Shown: positions 1 to 7,156 of the stretch, one piece after another
Position numbering within the stretch: the stretch's first letter is position 1
Layout of the letters: the number at the start of each line of letters is the position of its first letter
Assembly (NCBI GenBank): GCA_035259205.1
Contig: DATFWO010000312.1
Coordinates: forward strand, 1-18,155
DNA: 18,155 bases
Reading direction: 5' to 3'
Source: SG8-41 sp035259205
Lineage (GTDB): Bacteria; Pseudomonadota; Gammaproteobacteria; Burkholderiales; SG8-41
The notes under the pieces: model-generated
Database searches by the model: none
Seen by the model: only the letters and a program-made list of their open reading frames with translations
What the model was told of the DNA's origin: nothing
Position numbers and translations under genes: made by a program

Positions 1-1
1 G

Positions 2-781
2 CTACGCCAGGAGCGAATACCCGTACTGGCTCAACAGCACCAGCGCGATCACGAACAGCGCGCGCTTTACCCAGATGCGGAACATCCGCGCATCGATGCG
101 ATCGCGTATACGCACGCCGGTGTAGGAGCCCGCGACGCCGATGACCGCGAAGGGGAGCGTTGCCAGCCATTCGCCCGGAATCACGCCGCCGCGCGTCGCG
201 AGCACCGCGAACTGGGTGGTTTTTCCGACGAGGAAGCAGATATTGAGCGCCTGCACCATCATGGCCGGGGTCAGCCCAAGCGCGAGGTAATAGATGATAA
301 GGGGCGGGCCGGCGATGTTCGCCGTTCCCTCGAAGAGGCCGCCGGCGAGACCGAAGAGCGTCCCGAAGCGGCGCTCGTTGCTGCGCACGAGCGGCCAGTC
401 GGTCCTCCCCAGCCGGTCCAGGTTGAGATAGAACAGCGTCAGCAGAGCAAGCACGAGCAGGTACGGCGCCTGGGGCGCCGCAACGAACAGCCAGGTACCG
501 GCGGCAGCCCCGGCGACTTGGTAGAGGGGCATCATCCAGAAGCGCGCGAGTGCGGGCCGCAACGGGCCGCTCGCAAACAACGCGACCAGTATGGTCGCGA
601 GCGTGGGCAGCAGCACGACGATGATCGCAGTGCGCATGTCGCTCACCAACGCGATCAGCGGCGTCGCGATGAATGGAAAACCGAAGCCGAGCGCGCCTTG
701 CACAAGACCCGCGACCAGCATTACGCACGCGACAAACGCGAACAGCCCCGCGGACAGGCCCTCAAACGGCATGTCGTTCAC
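2..781 (-). CDS. TauE/SafE family sulfite/anion exporter
   Basis: A 259-residue, very hydrophobic inner-membrane protein with roughly eight membrane segments. It shows the two-fold internal repeat of the TauE/SafE (DUF81) family: a glycine-rich GALGFGFPF segment near residues 29-37 and a second GLAGGLFEG...AGPPL segment near 144-161. Characterised members export sulfite or sulfoacetate during growth on sulfonates, or are involved in sulfur-anion transport; the substrate cannot be read from sequence. The stop codon lies right at the window edge, so the C-terminus is complete. The start is GTG, with an in-frame ATG three codons later; neither has a strong ribosome binding site. It is divergent from the oxidoreductase genes and lies about 4.5 kb from the xsc-like gene, which would release sulfite. 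A role in disposing of that sulfite is my inference. Family call is confident, substrate is not. Confidence 0.85.
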   Translation of the reverse strand: MNDMPFEGLSAGLFAFVACVMLVAGLVQGALGFGFPFIATPLIALVSDMRTAIIVVLLPTLATILVALFASGPLRPALARFWMMPLYQVAGAAAGTWLFVAAPQAPYLLVLALLTLFYLNLDRLGRTDWPLVRSNERRFGTLFGLAGGLFEGTANIAGPPLIIYYLALGLTPAMMVQALNICFLVGKTTQFAVLATRGGVIPGEWLATLPFAVIGVAGSYTGVRIRDRIDARMFRIWVKRALFVIALVLLSQYGYSLLA

Positions 782-924
782 AATTGCGCCGCATGGCGGA
801 CGTCGCGGTAGTCATCGGTTTTCCGGGGAGATCGCCCGGTGCAAGCCGAGCGGCGGCTATTCTAGCGTGCTTTGCGCGCGCGATTCCCGGTGCAGACGCT
901 GACGATCGCAGGTGGTGGCAGCGG

Positions 925-953
925 TTGCCGGGCGAAATCGGACGTAGCATACT
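925..953 (+). promoter_or_regulatory. Possible sigma70 promoter upstream of the dehydrogenase gene pair
   Basis: TTGCCG at 925-930 and CATACT at 948-953 are separated by 17 nt and each match the sigma70 consensus at 4 of 6 positions. They lie 43 nt before the ATG at 997, which has a good purine-rich ribosome binding site (AGGGGGAG, 984-991). Weak evidence; inferred from spacing and position only. Confidence 0.3.
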
Positions 954-996
954 GAGCCGGGGTCGCGGGCATTGACCTCGAAGCAGGGGGAGAAGA

Positions 997-1710
997 ATGG
1001 AAGAGAGCAAAGGCTTTGGCCGGCGCGAGTTCCTGAAAAGCGCCGTCGCCGGTGGCGCCGCTGCCGCTTCTGCGGGTTTGTCGCAAGCGGCGCAAGCGCA
1101 ACAGCAGCCTTCCGCCGCGCAGCCAAGCGCAGCCGCGGGTTACGCCTATCTCAACCTCGACGAGGCCGCCTTCGTCGAGGCGCTCGTCGATCATATGGTT
1201 CCCGGCGATGGACCGACGCCCAAGGGCACGGTGATCGGAATCAACATCTACATCGATCGCGCGCTCGCAGGCAGCTGGGGCAAGGGCGACCGTCTGTACA
1301 TGCAGGGGCCGTGGAAGCCGGGCGTCCCCGAGCAGGGCTATCAATTGCCGCTGACCCCGGCGGAGCTCTATCGGGCCGGCATCGCCGCGACCAATCGGCA
1401 TTGCGTGAAGACTTACGGCAAGCCTTTCGACAAGCTGGCCGAGGGCGAGCGCGAGGAGGTACTTAAGGGCCTGGATTCTGGGAAGCTCTCCTTCGACGGG
1501 GGGCTTTCCTCCCGTGTGTTTTTTTCCACCGTCTATCAGACGGTCATGGAGGGGCTGTTTGCCGATCCTATCTACGGCGGCAACCGCGACAAGGCGGGGT
1601 GGAAGATGGTCGGCTTCCCGGGCGTAGTGGCGGTGCACCAGCAGAACATCGTGAAGTTCAAGGACAAGAGATTTCCGGGCGAGCCCACCAGCATCGCCGA
1701 CATGTCCTGA
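997..1710 (+). CDS. Gluconate 2-dehydrogenase subunit 3 family protein, Tat-exported
   Basis: A 237-residue protein starting with a twin-arginine signal: GRREFLKS at about residues 8-15, an Ala/Gly-rich hydrophobic stretch, and an AQA-type cleavage region near residue 35. The rest matches the small (gamma, subunit 3) component of membrane-bound FAD dehydrogenases such as gluconate 2-dehydrogenase and fructose dehydrogenase, with a YAYLNLDEAAFVEALVDHMVP start to the mature domain. In that family the small subunit carries the Tat signal and escorts the folded flavoprotein to the periplasm. The following gene is exactly such a flavoprotein and has no signal of its own, which supports a complex. 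The expected multiheme cytochrome c subunit is not present next to them. The ATG at 997 has a clear AGGGGGAG ribosome binding site. The substrate is unknown. Confidence 0.88.
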   Translation: MEESKGFGRREFLKSAVAGGAAAASAGLSQAAQAQQQPSAAQPSAAAGYAYLNLDEAAFVEALVDHMVPGDGPTPKGTVIGINIYIDRALAGSWGKGDRLYMQGPWKPGVPEQGYQLPLTPAELYRAGIAATNRHCVKTYGKPFDKLAEGEREEVLKGLDSGKLSFDGGLSSRVFFSTVYQTVMEGLFADPIYGGNRDKAGWKMVGFPGVVAVHQQNIVKFKDKRFPGEPTSIADMS

Positions 1711-1715
1711 AGAAC

Positions 1716-1736
1716 AGTGAATAGTGAGCAGTGAAC
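1716..1736 (+). repeat. Degenerate tandem heptamer tract (AGTGANN x3)
   Basis: Three heptamers in perfect 7-nt phase, AGTGAAT, AGTGAGC and AGTGAAC, begin 5 nt after the stop codon of the subunit-3 gene. The rest of the 150-nt gap to the next gene (1737-1860) shows no gene; only a short inverted repeat, TGCCGAT (1770-1776) with ATCGGCA (1809-1815), stands out. Confidence 0.55.
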
Positions 1737-1860
1737 GGTATGCATTGGGCAGCAAAACCGTGTCAATAATGCCGATCGCTTACTGCCTATCGATGCCTCG
1801 GGCACCCTATCGGCAGTTCATTTTCCCCTGAAATAGCTCGGAATACTCGGAAAGCGAGCA

Positions 1861-3636
1861 ATGGCGACCAAACTCAAGGAAGTCGACGTCGTACTGGTCG
1901 GACTCGGCTGGACAGGAGGAATACTCGCGAAGGAGCTGTGCGAAGCCGGCGTCAAAGTCGTGGCGCTCGAGCGCGGCGCCATGCGAACCACCGAGGGCAA
2001 TTTTTCGGTGCCGATGATACGCGACGAGCTGCGCTATTCGTCCCGGCACGACCTCATGCAGAACACCGCGCGCGACACGCTCACGATCCGCAACAATCCG
2101 TCACAGGAGGCGCTGCCGATGCGCAGGCTCGGCTCGTTCCTGCCGGGGGAGGGCGTCGGCGGCGCGGGCACGCATTGGAACGGAGTGACATGGCGCTGGA
2201 CCGACGTGGAATTCAAGGTGCGCAGTCTCTATGAGGAGCGTTACGGCAGGAAATTCATTCCCGAGGACATGACGATCCAGGACTGGGGGATCACCTACGC
2301 CGAGCTCGAGCCCTACTACGATCGCTTCGAGTACACCGCAGGTGTGTCGGGCAGGGCCGGCAATCTCCAGGGCACGACTCAGAAGGGCGGCAACCCCTAC
2401 GAGGGGCCGCGCGCCCGCGAATATCCGCTGCCGCCGCTGGAAAACAGCCTCGCGGCCGACCTGTTTGCGGCCGCGGCGAGCGACGCCGGCTACCACCCCT
2501 TCCCGTGTCCGACCGCCAACGCATCGCGCGCGTACACCAATCCGGACGGCGCGCGGTTCGGCGCGTGCCAGTACTGCGGCTACTGCGAGCGCTTCGGGTG
2601 CGAGGCCAACGCCAAGGGTAGCCCGCACATCACGGTCATCCCGATCGCGCTGCGCAATCCTAATTTCGAGCTGCGAACGCATTCGTGGGTAACCCGAGTA
2701 CAGAAGGACTCGGCGGGCAAGCGTGTCACGGGCGTCACCTACACCAATGTGCTGAACGGCGAGGAGTTCGAGCAGCCGGCAGGTATCGTGGTGCTGTGCG
2801 CGTACGCGATCAACAACGTGCATCTGATGCTGCTCTCGGGGATCGGCAAGCCGTACGATCCGGTGGCGCAGACCGGCGTGATCGGCAAGAACTATTGCTA
2901 CCAGACCGGCGCCGGCGCGACGCTTTTCTTCGAAGGCCGGTACTTCAATCCGTTCATGTCGAGCGGCGGATTGAGCACGCGCACGGACGATTTCCACTCG
3001 AACTGGCAGTTCGACCGCGGCCCGCACGGTTACGTCGGCGGCTCGACATTGGGCGGCGGCATGACGCACGGCCGGCCGATCACTTTTCGTCCCGTGCCGC
3101 CCGGAACTCCGCGCTGGGGCAAGGCGTGGATGGCCGCGACGGCCAAGTGGTACAACAGCGCCATGATCGTCAGCTCGAGCGGCAGCGTGATGGCCAACCG
3201 CTACAACTACTACGATCTCGATCCCACGTACCGCAACGCGTTTGGCCAGCCCTTGATGCGCATGACTTTCGATTACAAGGAAAACGAGCACAAGCTGTCG
3301 CGGCACGCCGCGCAGGTGATCAACGACCTTGCGAAATCGATGAATCCCACCGCGATGATTCCGGCTTCGGCGCGCACCGGCTCCTGGACTGTAGTGCCCT
3401 ACCAGAGCACCCACAACACCGGCGGCACGATCATGGGCACGAACCCGCGCGATAGCGCCGTCAACAAGTATTGCCAGAGCTGGGACTGCCACAACCTTTT
3501 CATCATGGGTGCGAGCGTGTTCCCCCACAACTCGGCGTACAACCCGACGGGGCCGGTTGGCGCCCTCGCCTACTGGGCGGCCGACGCCTTGAAGAGCCGC
3601 TACCTCAAGAACCCCGGCCCGCTCATCTCGGCGTAG
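1861..3636 (+). CDS. GMC family FAD-dependent dehydrogenase (gluconate 2-dehydrogenase alpha-like)
   Basis: A 591-residue flavoprotein. The N-terminal dinucleotide-binding motif GLGWTG is at residues 14-19, followed by the ALERG strand end. Near the C-terminus are THNTGG (His518), FPHNSAYNPTGP (His556, Asn561) and a closing Ala-rich FAD segment, all typical of the gluconate/fructose dehydrogenase branch of GMC oxidoreductases. These enzymes oxidise polyols, sugars or sugar acids and pass electrons towards quinone or cytochrome. A cysteine cluster C236-x2-C239-x2-C242-x4-C247 sits in the middle and could bind an Fe-S cluster, as reported for some FAD-dependent glucose dehydrogenases. There is no signal peptide, so export with the Tat-tagged subunit 3 encoded upstream is likely. 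The start follows a GGAAAGCGAG ribosome binding site. Substrate unknown; with sulfatase and xsc-like genes downstream, an organosulfur alcohol or sugar is possible (inference). Confidence 0.88.
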   Translation: MATKLKEVDVVLVGLGWTGGILAKELCEAGVKVVALERGAMRTTEGNFSVPMIRDELRYSSRHDLMQNTARDTLTIRNNPSQEALPMRRLGSFLPGEGVGGAGTHWNGVTWRWTDVEFKVRSLYEERYGRKFIPEDMTIQDWGITYAELEPYYDRFEYTAGVSGRAGNLQGTTQKGGNPYEGPRAREYPLPPLENSLAADLFAAAASDAGYHPFPCPTANASRAYTNPDGARFGACQYCGYCERFGCEANAKGSPHITVIPIALRNPNFELRTHSWVTRVQKDSAGKRVTGVTYTNVLNGEEFEQPAGIVVLCAYAINNVHLMLLSGIGKPYDPVAQTGVIGKNYCYQTGAGATLFFEGRYFNPFMSSGGLSTRTDDFHSNWQFDRGPHGYVGGSTLGGGMTHGRPITFRPVPPGTPRWGKAWMAATAKWYNSAMIVSSSGSVMANRYNYYDLDPTYRNAFGQPLMRMTFDYKENEHKLSRHAAQVINDLAKSMNPTAMIPASARTGSWTVVPYQSTHNTGGTIMGTNPRDSAVNKYCQSWDCHNLFIMGASVFPHNSAYNPTGPVGALAYWAADALKSRYLKNPGPLISA

Positions 3637-3702
3637 CGTCTATGCGAACGGTGCATCGGATGCGGTGCATGGCGCCGTGCCTCGGCTGAACACCAGATCG
3701 CG

Positions 3703-5157
3703 ATGCAAGCCAGGAACCTGCTGATCATCCTGTCCGACGAGCACAATCCACGGGTGATGGGCTGCGCCGGGCATCCCCAGATAAAGACCCCGAACCTGGA
3801 CCGGCTCGCAGCACGCGGGACACGATTCGCCGCCGCCTACACCAACTGCCCGATCTGCGTGCCGGCGCGCGCCGCCTTCGCCACCGGCCAGTACGTCCAC
3901 AAGGTTCGCTGTTGGGACAACGCGATCGCGTACGACGGGCGAGCGCCAAGCTGGGGCCATCGTCTGATGGAGCAGGGTCATCATGTCGCTTCCATCGGCA
4001 AGCTGCATTACGCCGGCACCGATCCGCAACGCGACGGCTTCGACGAGGAGATCCTGCCGCTGCACATCGTCAATGGCGTCGGCGACCTGCTGGGCCTCGT
4101 GCGCGACGAGCTGCCGCGGCGGCAGGGCTCGCTCAAGCTGGGCCCGGAAGCGGGACCGGGTGAGTCCGAGTACACGCGCTACGATCGCAGTATCGTGGAG
4201 GAAACCCGCCGCTGGCTGGAGCGGGCTGCGCGGAGGCCGCGCGGCAAGCCTTGGGTTCTGTACGTGGGTTTCGTGTCGCCGCACTTTCCCTTGATCGCGC
4301 CGCCCGAATTCTATCGCCTGTACCCCGAGGACCGGGTCCCGTGGCCCGCCATGTATGACCCGGCCGAGCGCCCGCGGCATCCGTTCCTGGACGCGATGCG
4401 CAAATGTCTATGCTTCGACGAGGCGTTCGATCCGCCGATGGTCCGGCGTGCGCTGGCGGCCTATTTCGGGCTGGTAACCTTTCTCGACGACAACATCGGC
4501 AAGATACTGGACGCGCTGGAAACGTGCGGGCTCGCCGGCGAGACGCGCGTCGTTTACTCGTCCGATCACGGCGACAACCTCGGCGCGCGCGGCCTGTGGG
4601 GCAAATCGACGATGTACGAGGAGTCGGCGGGCATACCGCTCATCATGAGCGGCGCCGACATAGCGGCCGGCAACGTATGCTCGGTACCGGTCACCTTGGC
4701 CGATGCGTTCCCGACGATCATCCAGGGCGCGGGATTGAAGCCCGACCCCCGCGATAGCCATCTTCCGGGGGCGTCTCTGCTCGATATCGGCGAGGGCCGC
4801 GCGCCGCAGCGCACGATACTGTCGGAGTACCACGCGGCGGGGGCGCCAACCGGTTCGTTCATGATCCGCCGCGGCCGCTACAAGTACGTACACTACGTCG
4901 GCCTGCCACCCATGCTCTTCGACCTGGAGGCCGACCCGGGAGAACGGAGCGATCTCGGGTGCGACGAACGGTTCACCCCCGTAATCTCCGAGTGCGAAGC
5001 GGCATTGCGGGCCATCGTCGACCCGGAAGCCGTGGACCGCCTCGCGAAAACCGATCAGCGTGCAAAGATCACGGAACACGGGGGGCGCGAAGCGATCCTG
5101 AAGAAGGGTACTTTCCGCTACTCACCGCCCCCCGGCGCCGAAGCAAGATATTTCTAG
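3703..5157 (+). CDS. Sulfatase-like hydrolase (choline-sulfatase-like, type I)
   Basis: A 484-residue alkaline-phosphatase-superfamily sulfatase. The formylglycine signature is C52-V-P-A-R56 within a CPICVPARAAFATG block, the Cys-type form needing a formylglycine-generating enzyme (not in this window). Other conserved elements: SDEH at residues 11-14 near the N-terminal metal ligands, GKLHY at 99-103 (Lys100, His102), SPHFP (His194), and the metal-binding SDHGD (Asp288, His289). The C-terminal LFDLEADPGE is also typical. There is no signal peptide, so it should act in the cytoplasm on an imported sulfate ester or sulfonate-like substrate. Overall it resembles choline-sulfatases and phosphonate-monoester hydrolases more than exported arylsulfatases, but specificity cannot be assigned. 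The gene lies 66 nt after the flavoprotein gene and 164 nt before the xsc-like gene, on the same strand. The start fits the family, which begins just before the first metal-ligand strand. Confidence 0.85.
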   Translation: MQARNLLIILSDEHNPRVMGCAGHPQIKTPNLDRLAARGTRFAAAYTNCPICVPARAAFATGQYVHKVRCWDNAIAYDGRAPSWGHRLMEQGHHVASIGKLHYAGTDPQRDGFDEEILPLHIVNGVGDLLGLVRDELPRRQGSLKLGPEAGPGESEYTRYDRSIVEETRRWLERAARRPRGKPWVLYVGFVSPHFPLIAPPEFYRLYPEDRVPWPAMYDPAERPRHPFLDAMRKCLCFDEAFDPPMVRRALAAYFGLVTFLDDNIGKILDALETCGLAGETRVVYSSDHGDNLGARGLWGKSTMYEESAGIPLIMSGADIAAGNVCSVPVTLADAFPTIIQGAGLKPDPRDSHLPGASLLDIGEGRAPQRTILSEYHAAGAPTGSFMIRRGRYKYVHYVGLPPMLFDLEADPGERSDLGCDERFTPVISECEAALRAIVDPEAVDRLAKTDQRAKITEHGGREAILKKGTFRYSPPPGAEARYF

Positions 5158-5201
5158 CCCTGCGCATGGCGGCGGTCCCTATGCGCTTTATTCTCTAAAT
5201 G

Positions 5202-5285
5202 TTTACCATGTGGATCAATCACATAAATATAAAAATGAAAGCGATTGCATTGGCCGAAAAGCGATAGATGTAATAAAATTCCAGA
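5202..5285 (+). promoter_or_regulatory. AT-rich promoter region of the xsc-like gene
   Basis: The 164-nt gap before the xsc-like gene is strikingly AT-rich for this genome. Two sigma70-like arrangements are visible: TTTACC (5202-5207) with TAAATA (5224-5229) at 16 nt, and TTGGCC (5250-5255) with TAAAAT (5274-5279) at 18 nt. The second would give a leader of about 35 nt. The LacI-type palindrome at 5235-5250 would lie at the start site of the first or just touch the -35 of the second. Which one is used cannot be told from sequence. Confidence 0.4.
5235..5250 (+). promoter_or_regulatory. LacI-family operator upstream of the xsc-like gene
   Basis: ATGAAAGCGATTGCAT is an imperfect palindrome of the LacI/GalR type (TGNAANCGNTTNCA, with the central CG). 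It differs at one base from the 16-mer at 10219-10234 in front of the LacI-type gene. The two sites also share the preceding A, giving a 17-nt match apart from that base. Shared control of xsc by that regulator is inferred from this match. Confidence 0.6.
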
Positions 5286-5321
5286 TTCCCTCAGCCGGCA
5301 AGAACGATTGGAGGAAATCCA

Positions 5322-7100
5322 ATGAACTACATGTCCGACACGAAGAATCTCGCAGTCGCCGCCGCCAAGCTCCCGGGCGGCAAGGTGCGCATGACGCCGA
5401 GCGAAGCATTCATCGAGACGCTGGTTGCGCACAAGGTGAAGGACGTCTTCGGGATCGTCGGCTCCGCATACATGGACGCGCTCGACCTCTTCCCAGGCGC
5501 CGGCATCCGTCTGATCAATGTGGCGCACGAGCAGAATGCCGCGCACATGGCAGACGGCTACGCGCGAGTGACGAACTGGCCGACGGTATGCATCGCGCAG
5601 AACGGCCCGGGAATCACCAATTTCGTTACCGCTGTTGCGGCGGCGTACTGGGCGCATTCACCGATGGTCGTAGTGACGCCCGAATCGGGCAGCCTGACCG
5701 CCGGCCACGGGGGCTTCCAGGAAACCGAGCAGATGCCGATCTTCTCGAAAATCACGAAATGGCAGGTGCATGTGAACTCGCCGCTGCGCATGGCCGAGCT
5801 GATGCACCGCGCTTTTGCCATCGCGCTGCACGAGCGGGGACCGGTGCAGGTCAATATTCCGCGCGACTATTTTTACGGTGAAGGCGACTACGAGATACTG
5901 CCGCCGCTCGTCATCGAGCGCGCGGCCGGCGGCGCGAATTCGCTCGACAAGGCGGCGAAGATGCTGGCCGAGGCGAAGTATCCCGTGATCATGTCCGGCG
6001 GCGGCATCGTGATGTCCGGCGGCGTTGACGAAGTGAAGGCGCTGGCCGAGCACCTCACGGCGCCGGTCGTGAACACCTATCTGCACAACGACTCGTTCCC
6101 GGCGAGCCACCCTCTCGCCTGCGGGCCGCTCGGCTACCAGGGCTCCAAGGCGGCGATGAAAATCATCTCGCGCGCCGACGTGGTGCTGGCGCTGGGGACG
6201 CGCCTGGGGCCGTTCGGCACGCTGCCTCAGCACGGGTTCGACTACTGGCCCAAGGACGCGAAGATCATCCAGATCGACGCCGACAGCCGCATGCTCGGTC
6301 TCGTGAAGAAGGTTACGCTCGCGATCCAGGGCGACGCGAAGCTCGCCGCCCATGAGCTGCTGAAGCGCCTCAAGTCGCGCGGGGCCGCCAAGCCCGACAA
6401 GGCGCGGCTCATCGAGGTCCGGGCTGAAAAAGACCTGTGGGCCAACGAGCTTGCCAACTGGGTTTCTCCGAGCAAGAAAGGTCACATCGGTCCGCGTCGC
6501 GCACTCGCTGCGCTCGGCAAGGCGCTGCCCAAGAACGCGATGGTTTCCACCGACATCGGCAACGTGTGCTCGGTCGCCAACAGCTATCTTCATTTCGAGC
6601 AGCCGCTGTCGTTCCTGGCGGCGATGAGCTGGGGCAATTGCGGCTACGCCTATCCGACCGCGATCGGCGCGAAAGTGGCGCGGCCCGAGCGGCCGGCGAT
6701 CGCCTATGTCGGCGACGGCGCCTGGGGCATGAGCCTCGCCGAGGTGATGACCTGCGTGAAAGAGAAGATTCCGGCGGTCGCGGTTGTGTTCAACAATAAC
6801 CAGTGGGGCGCAGAGAAGAAAAACCAGATCGATTATTTCGACAGCCGCTTCGTGGGCACGCCGCTCAACAACCCCGACTTCTCCGAGGTCGCGCGGGTGA
6901 TGGGCGCAGAAGGCTATCGCGTGGACCACGAGGACGAGGTCGGCGATGCGCTCAAGGCCGCGGTAAGGATCGGCAAGCCGGCGGTGGTCGAGATCATGCT
7001 CACCCAGGAACTGGGCGAGCCGTTCCGCCGCGATGCATTCCGCCCGCCGCGGCGCCTGCTGGCAAAATACAAGAAGTTCAACGCCAAGCAGTACAAATAG
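5322..7100 (+). CDS. xsc: Sulfoacetaldehyde acetyltransferase-like ThDP enzyme
   Basis: A 592-residue thiamine-diphosphate enzyme closely resembling sulfoacetaldehyde acetyltransferase, which converts sulfoacetaldehyde and phosphate to acetyl phosphate and sulfite. Stretches I recognise from Xsc include HEQNAAHMADGYAR (catalytic-type Glu70), QNGPGITNFVTA, PRDYFYGE, YLHNDSFPASHPL, GPLGYQGSKAAMK and GPFGTLPQHG. The ThDP/metal motif runs from GDGAWGMS (residue 464) to NNNQWGAEKKNQ (491 onward). Compared with the Xsc I recall, it has about 23 extra N-terminal residues and a shorter linker between the middle and C-terminal domains (around residues 375-390). The ATG at 5322 is fixed by a GGAGGA ribosome binding site at 5310-5315. 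The enzyme should be cytoplasmic. No pta is adjacent, which is unusual for xsc. The alternative is a paralogue acting on another 2-oxo or aldehyde substrate. Confidence 0.85.
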   Translation: MNYMSDTKNLAVAAAKLPGGKVRMTPSEAFIETLVAHKVKDVFGIVGSAYMDALDLFPGAGIRLINVAHEQNAAHMADGYARVTNWPTVCIAQNGPGITNFVTAVAAAYWAHSPMVVVTPESGSLTAGHGGFQETEQMPIFSKITKWQVHVNSPLRMAELMHRAFAIALHERGPVQVNIPRDYFYGEGDYEILPPLVIERAAGGANSLDKAAKMLAEAKYPVIMSGGGIVMSGGVDEVKALAEHLTAPVVNTYLHNDSFPASHPLACGPLGYQGSKAAMKIISRADVVLALGTRLGPFGTLPQHGFDYWPKDAKIIQIDADSRMLGLVKKVTLAIQGDAKLAAHELLKRLKSRGAAKPDKARLIEVRAEKDLWANELANWVSPSKKGHIGPRRALAALGKALPKNAMVSTDIGNVCSVANSYLHFEQPLSFLAAMSWGNCGYAYPTAIGAKVARPERPAIAYVGDGAWGMSLAEVMTCVKEKIPAVAVVFNNNQWGAEKKNQIDYFDSRFVGTPLNNPDFSEVARVMGAEGYRVDHEDEVGDALKAAVRIGKPAVVEIMLTQELGEPFRRDAFRPPRRLLAKYKKFNAKQYK

Positions 7101-7131
7101 TTCGCGGATAAGCGCAACCGGCGCGAACCGG

Positions 7132-7156
7132 AGCCAGGGCGCCCGACGCCCTGGCT
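7132..7156 (+). terminator. Rho-independent terminator after the xsc-like gene
   Basis: A perfect 10-bp GC-rich stem, AGCCAGGGCG (7132-7141) with CGCCCTGGCT (7147-7156), and a CCCGA loop, followed by the T-rich ACTTCTTTT on the plus strand. It lies 31 nt after the xsc-like stop. Its right arm runs into the stop codon of the convergent gene (7155-7157). T-richness exists only on the plus side, so it is oriented for xsc. Confidence 0.7.

Noticed and set aside
2101..3528. A 475-residue minus-strand open frame opposite the GMC flavoprotein gene.
   Set aside because: Low-complexity Arg/Val/Ala-rich translation with no motif; the plus strand encodes an intact flavoprotein.
3642..3656. ATGCGAACGGTGCAT before the sulfatase gene as a third LacI-type operator.
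   Set aside because: It is 15 nt rather than 16 and lacks the AA.CG.TT core spacing, so it does not match the other two sites.
5209..5223. TGTGG-N5-TCACA before xsc as a CRP/FNR site.
   Set aside because: The spacing is 5 instead of the 6 nt of CRP sites and one half is imperfect; kept only as a weak possibility.
5658..6929. A 423-residue minus-strand open frame opposite the xsc-like gene.
   Set aside because: His/Arg-rich shadow without any family feature.
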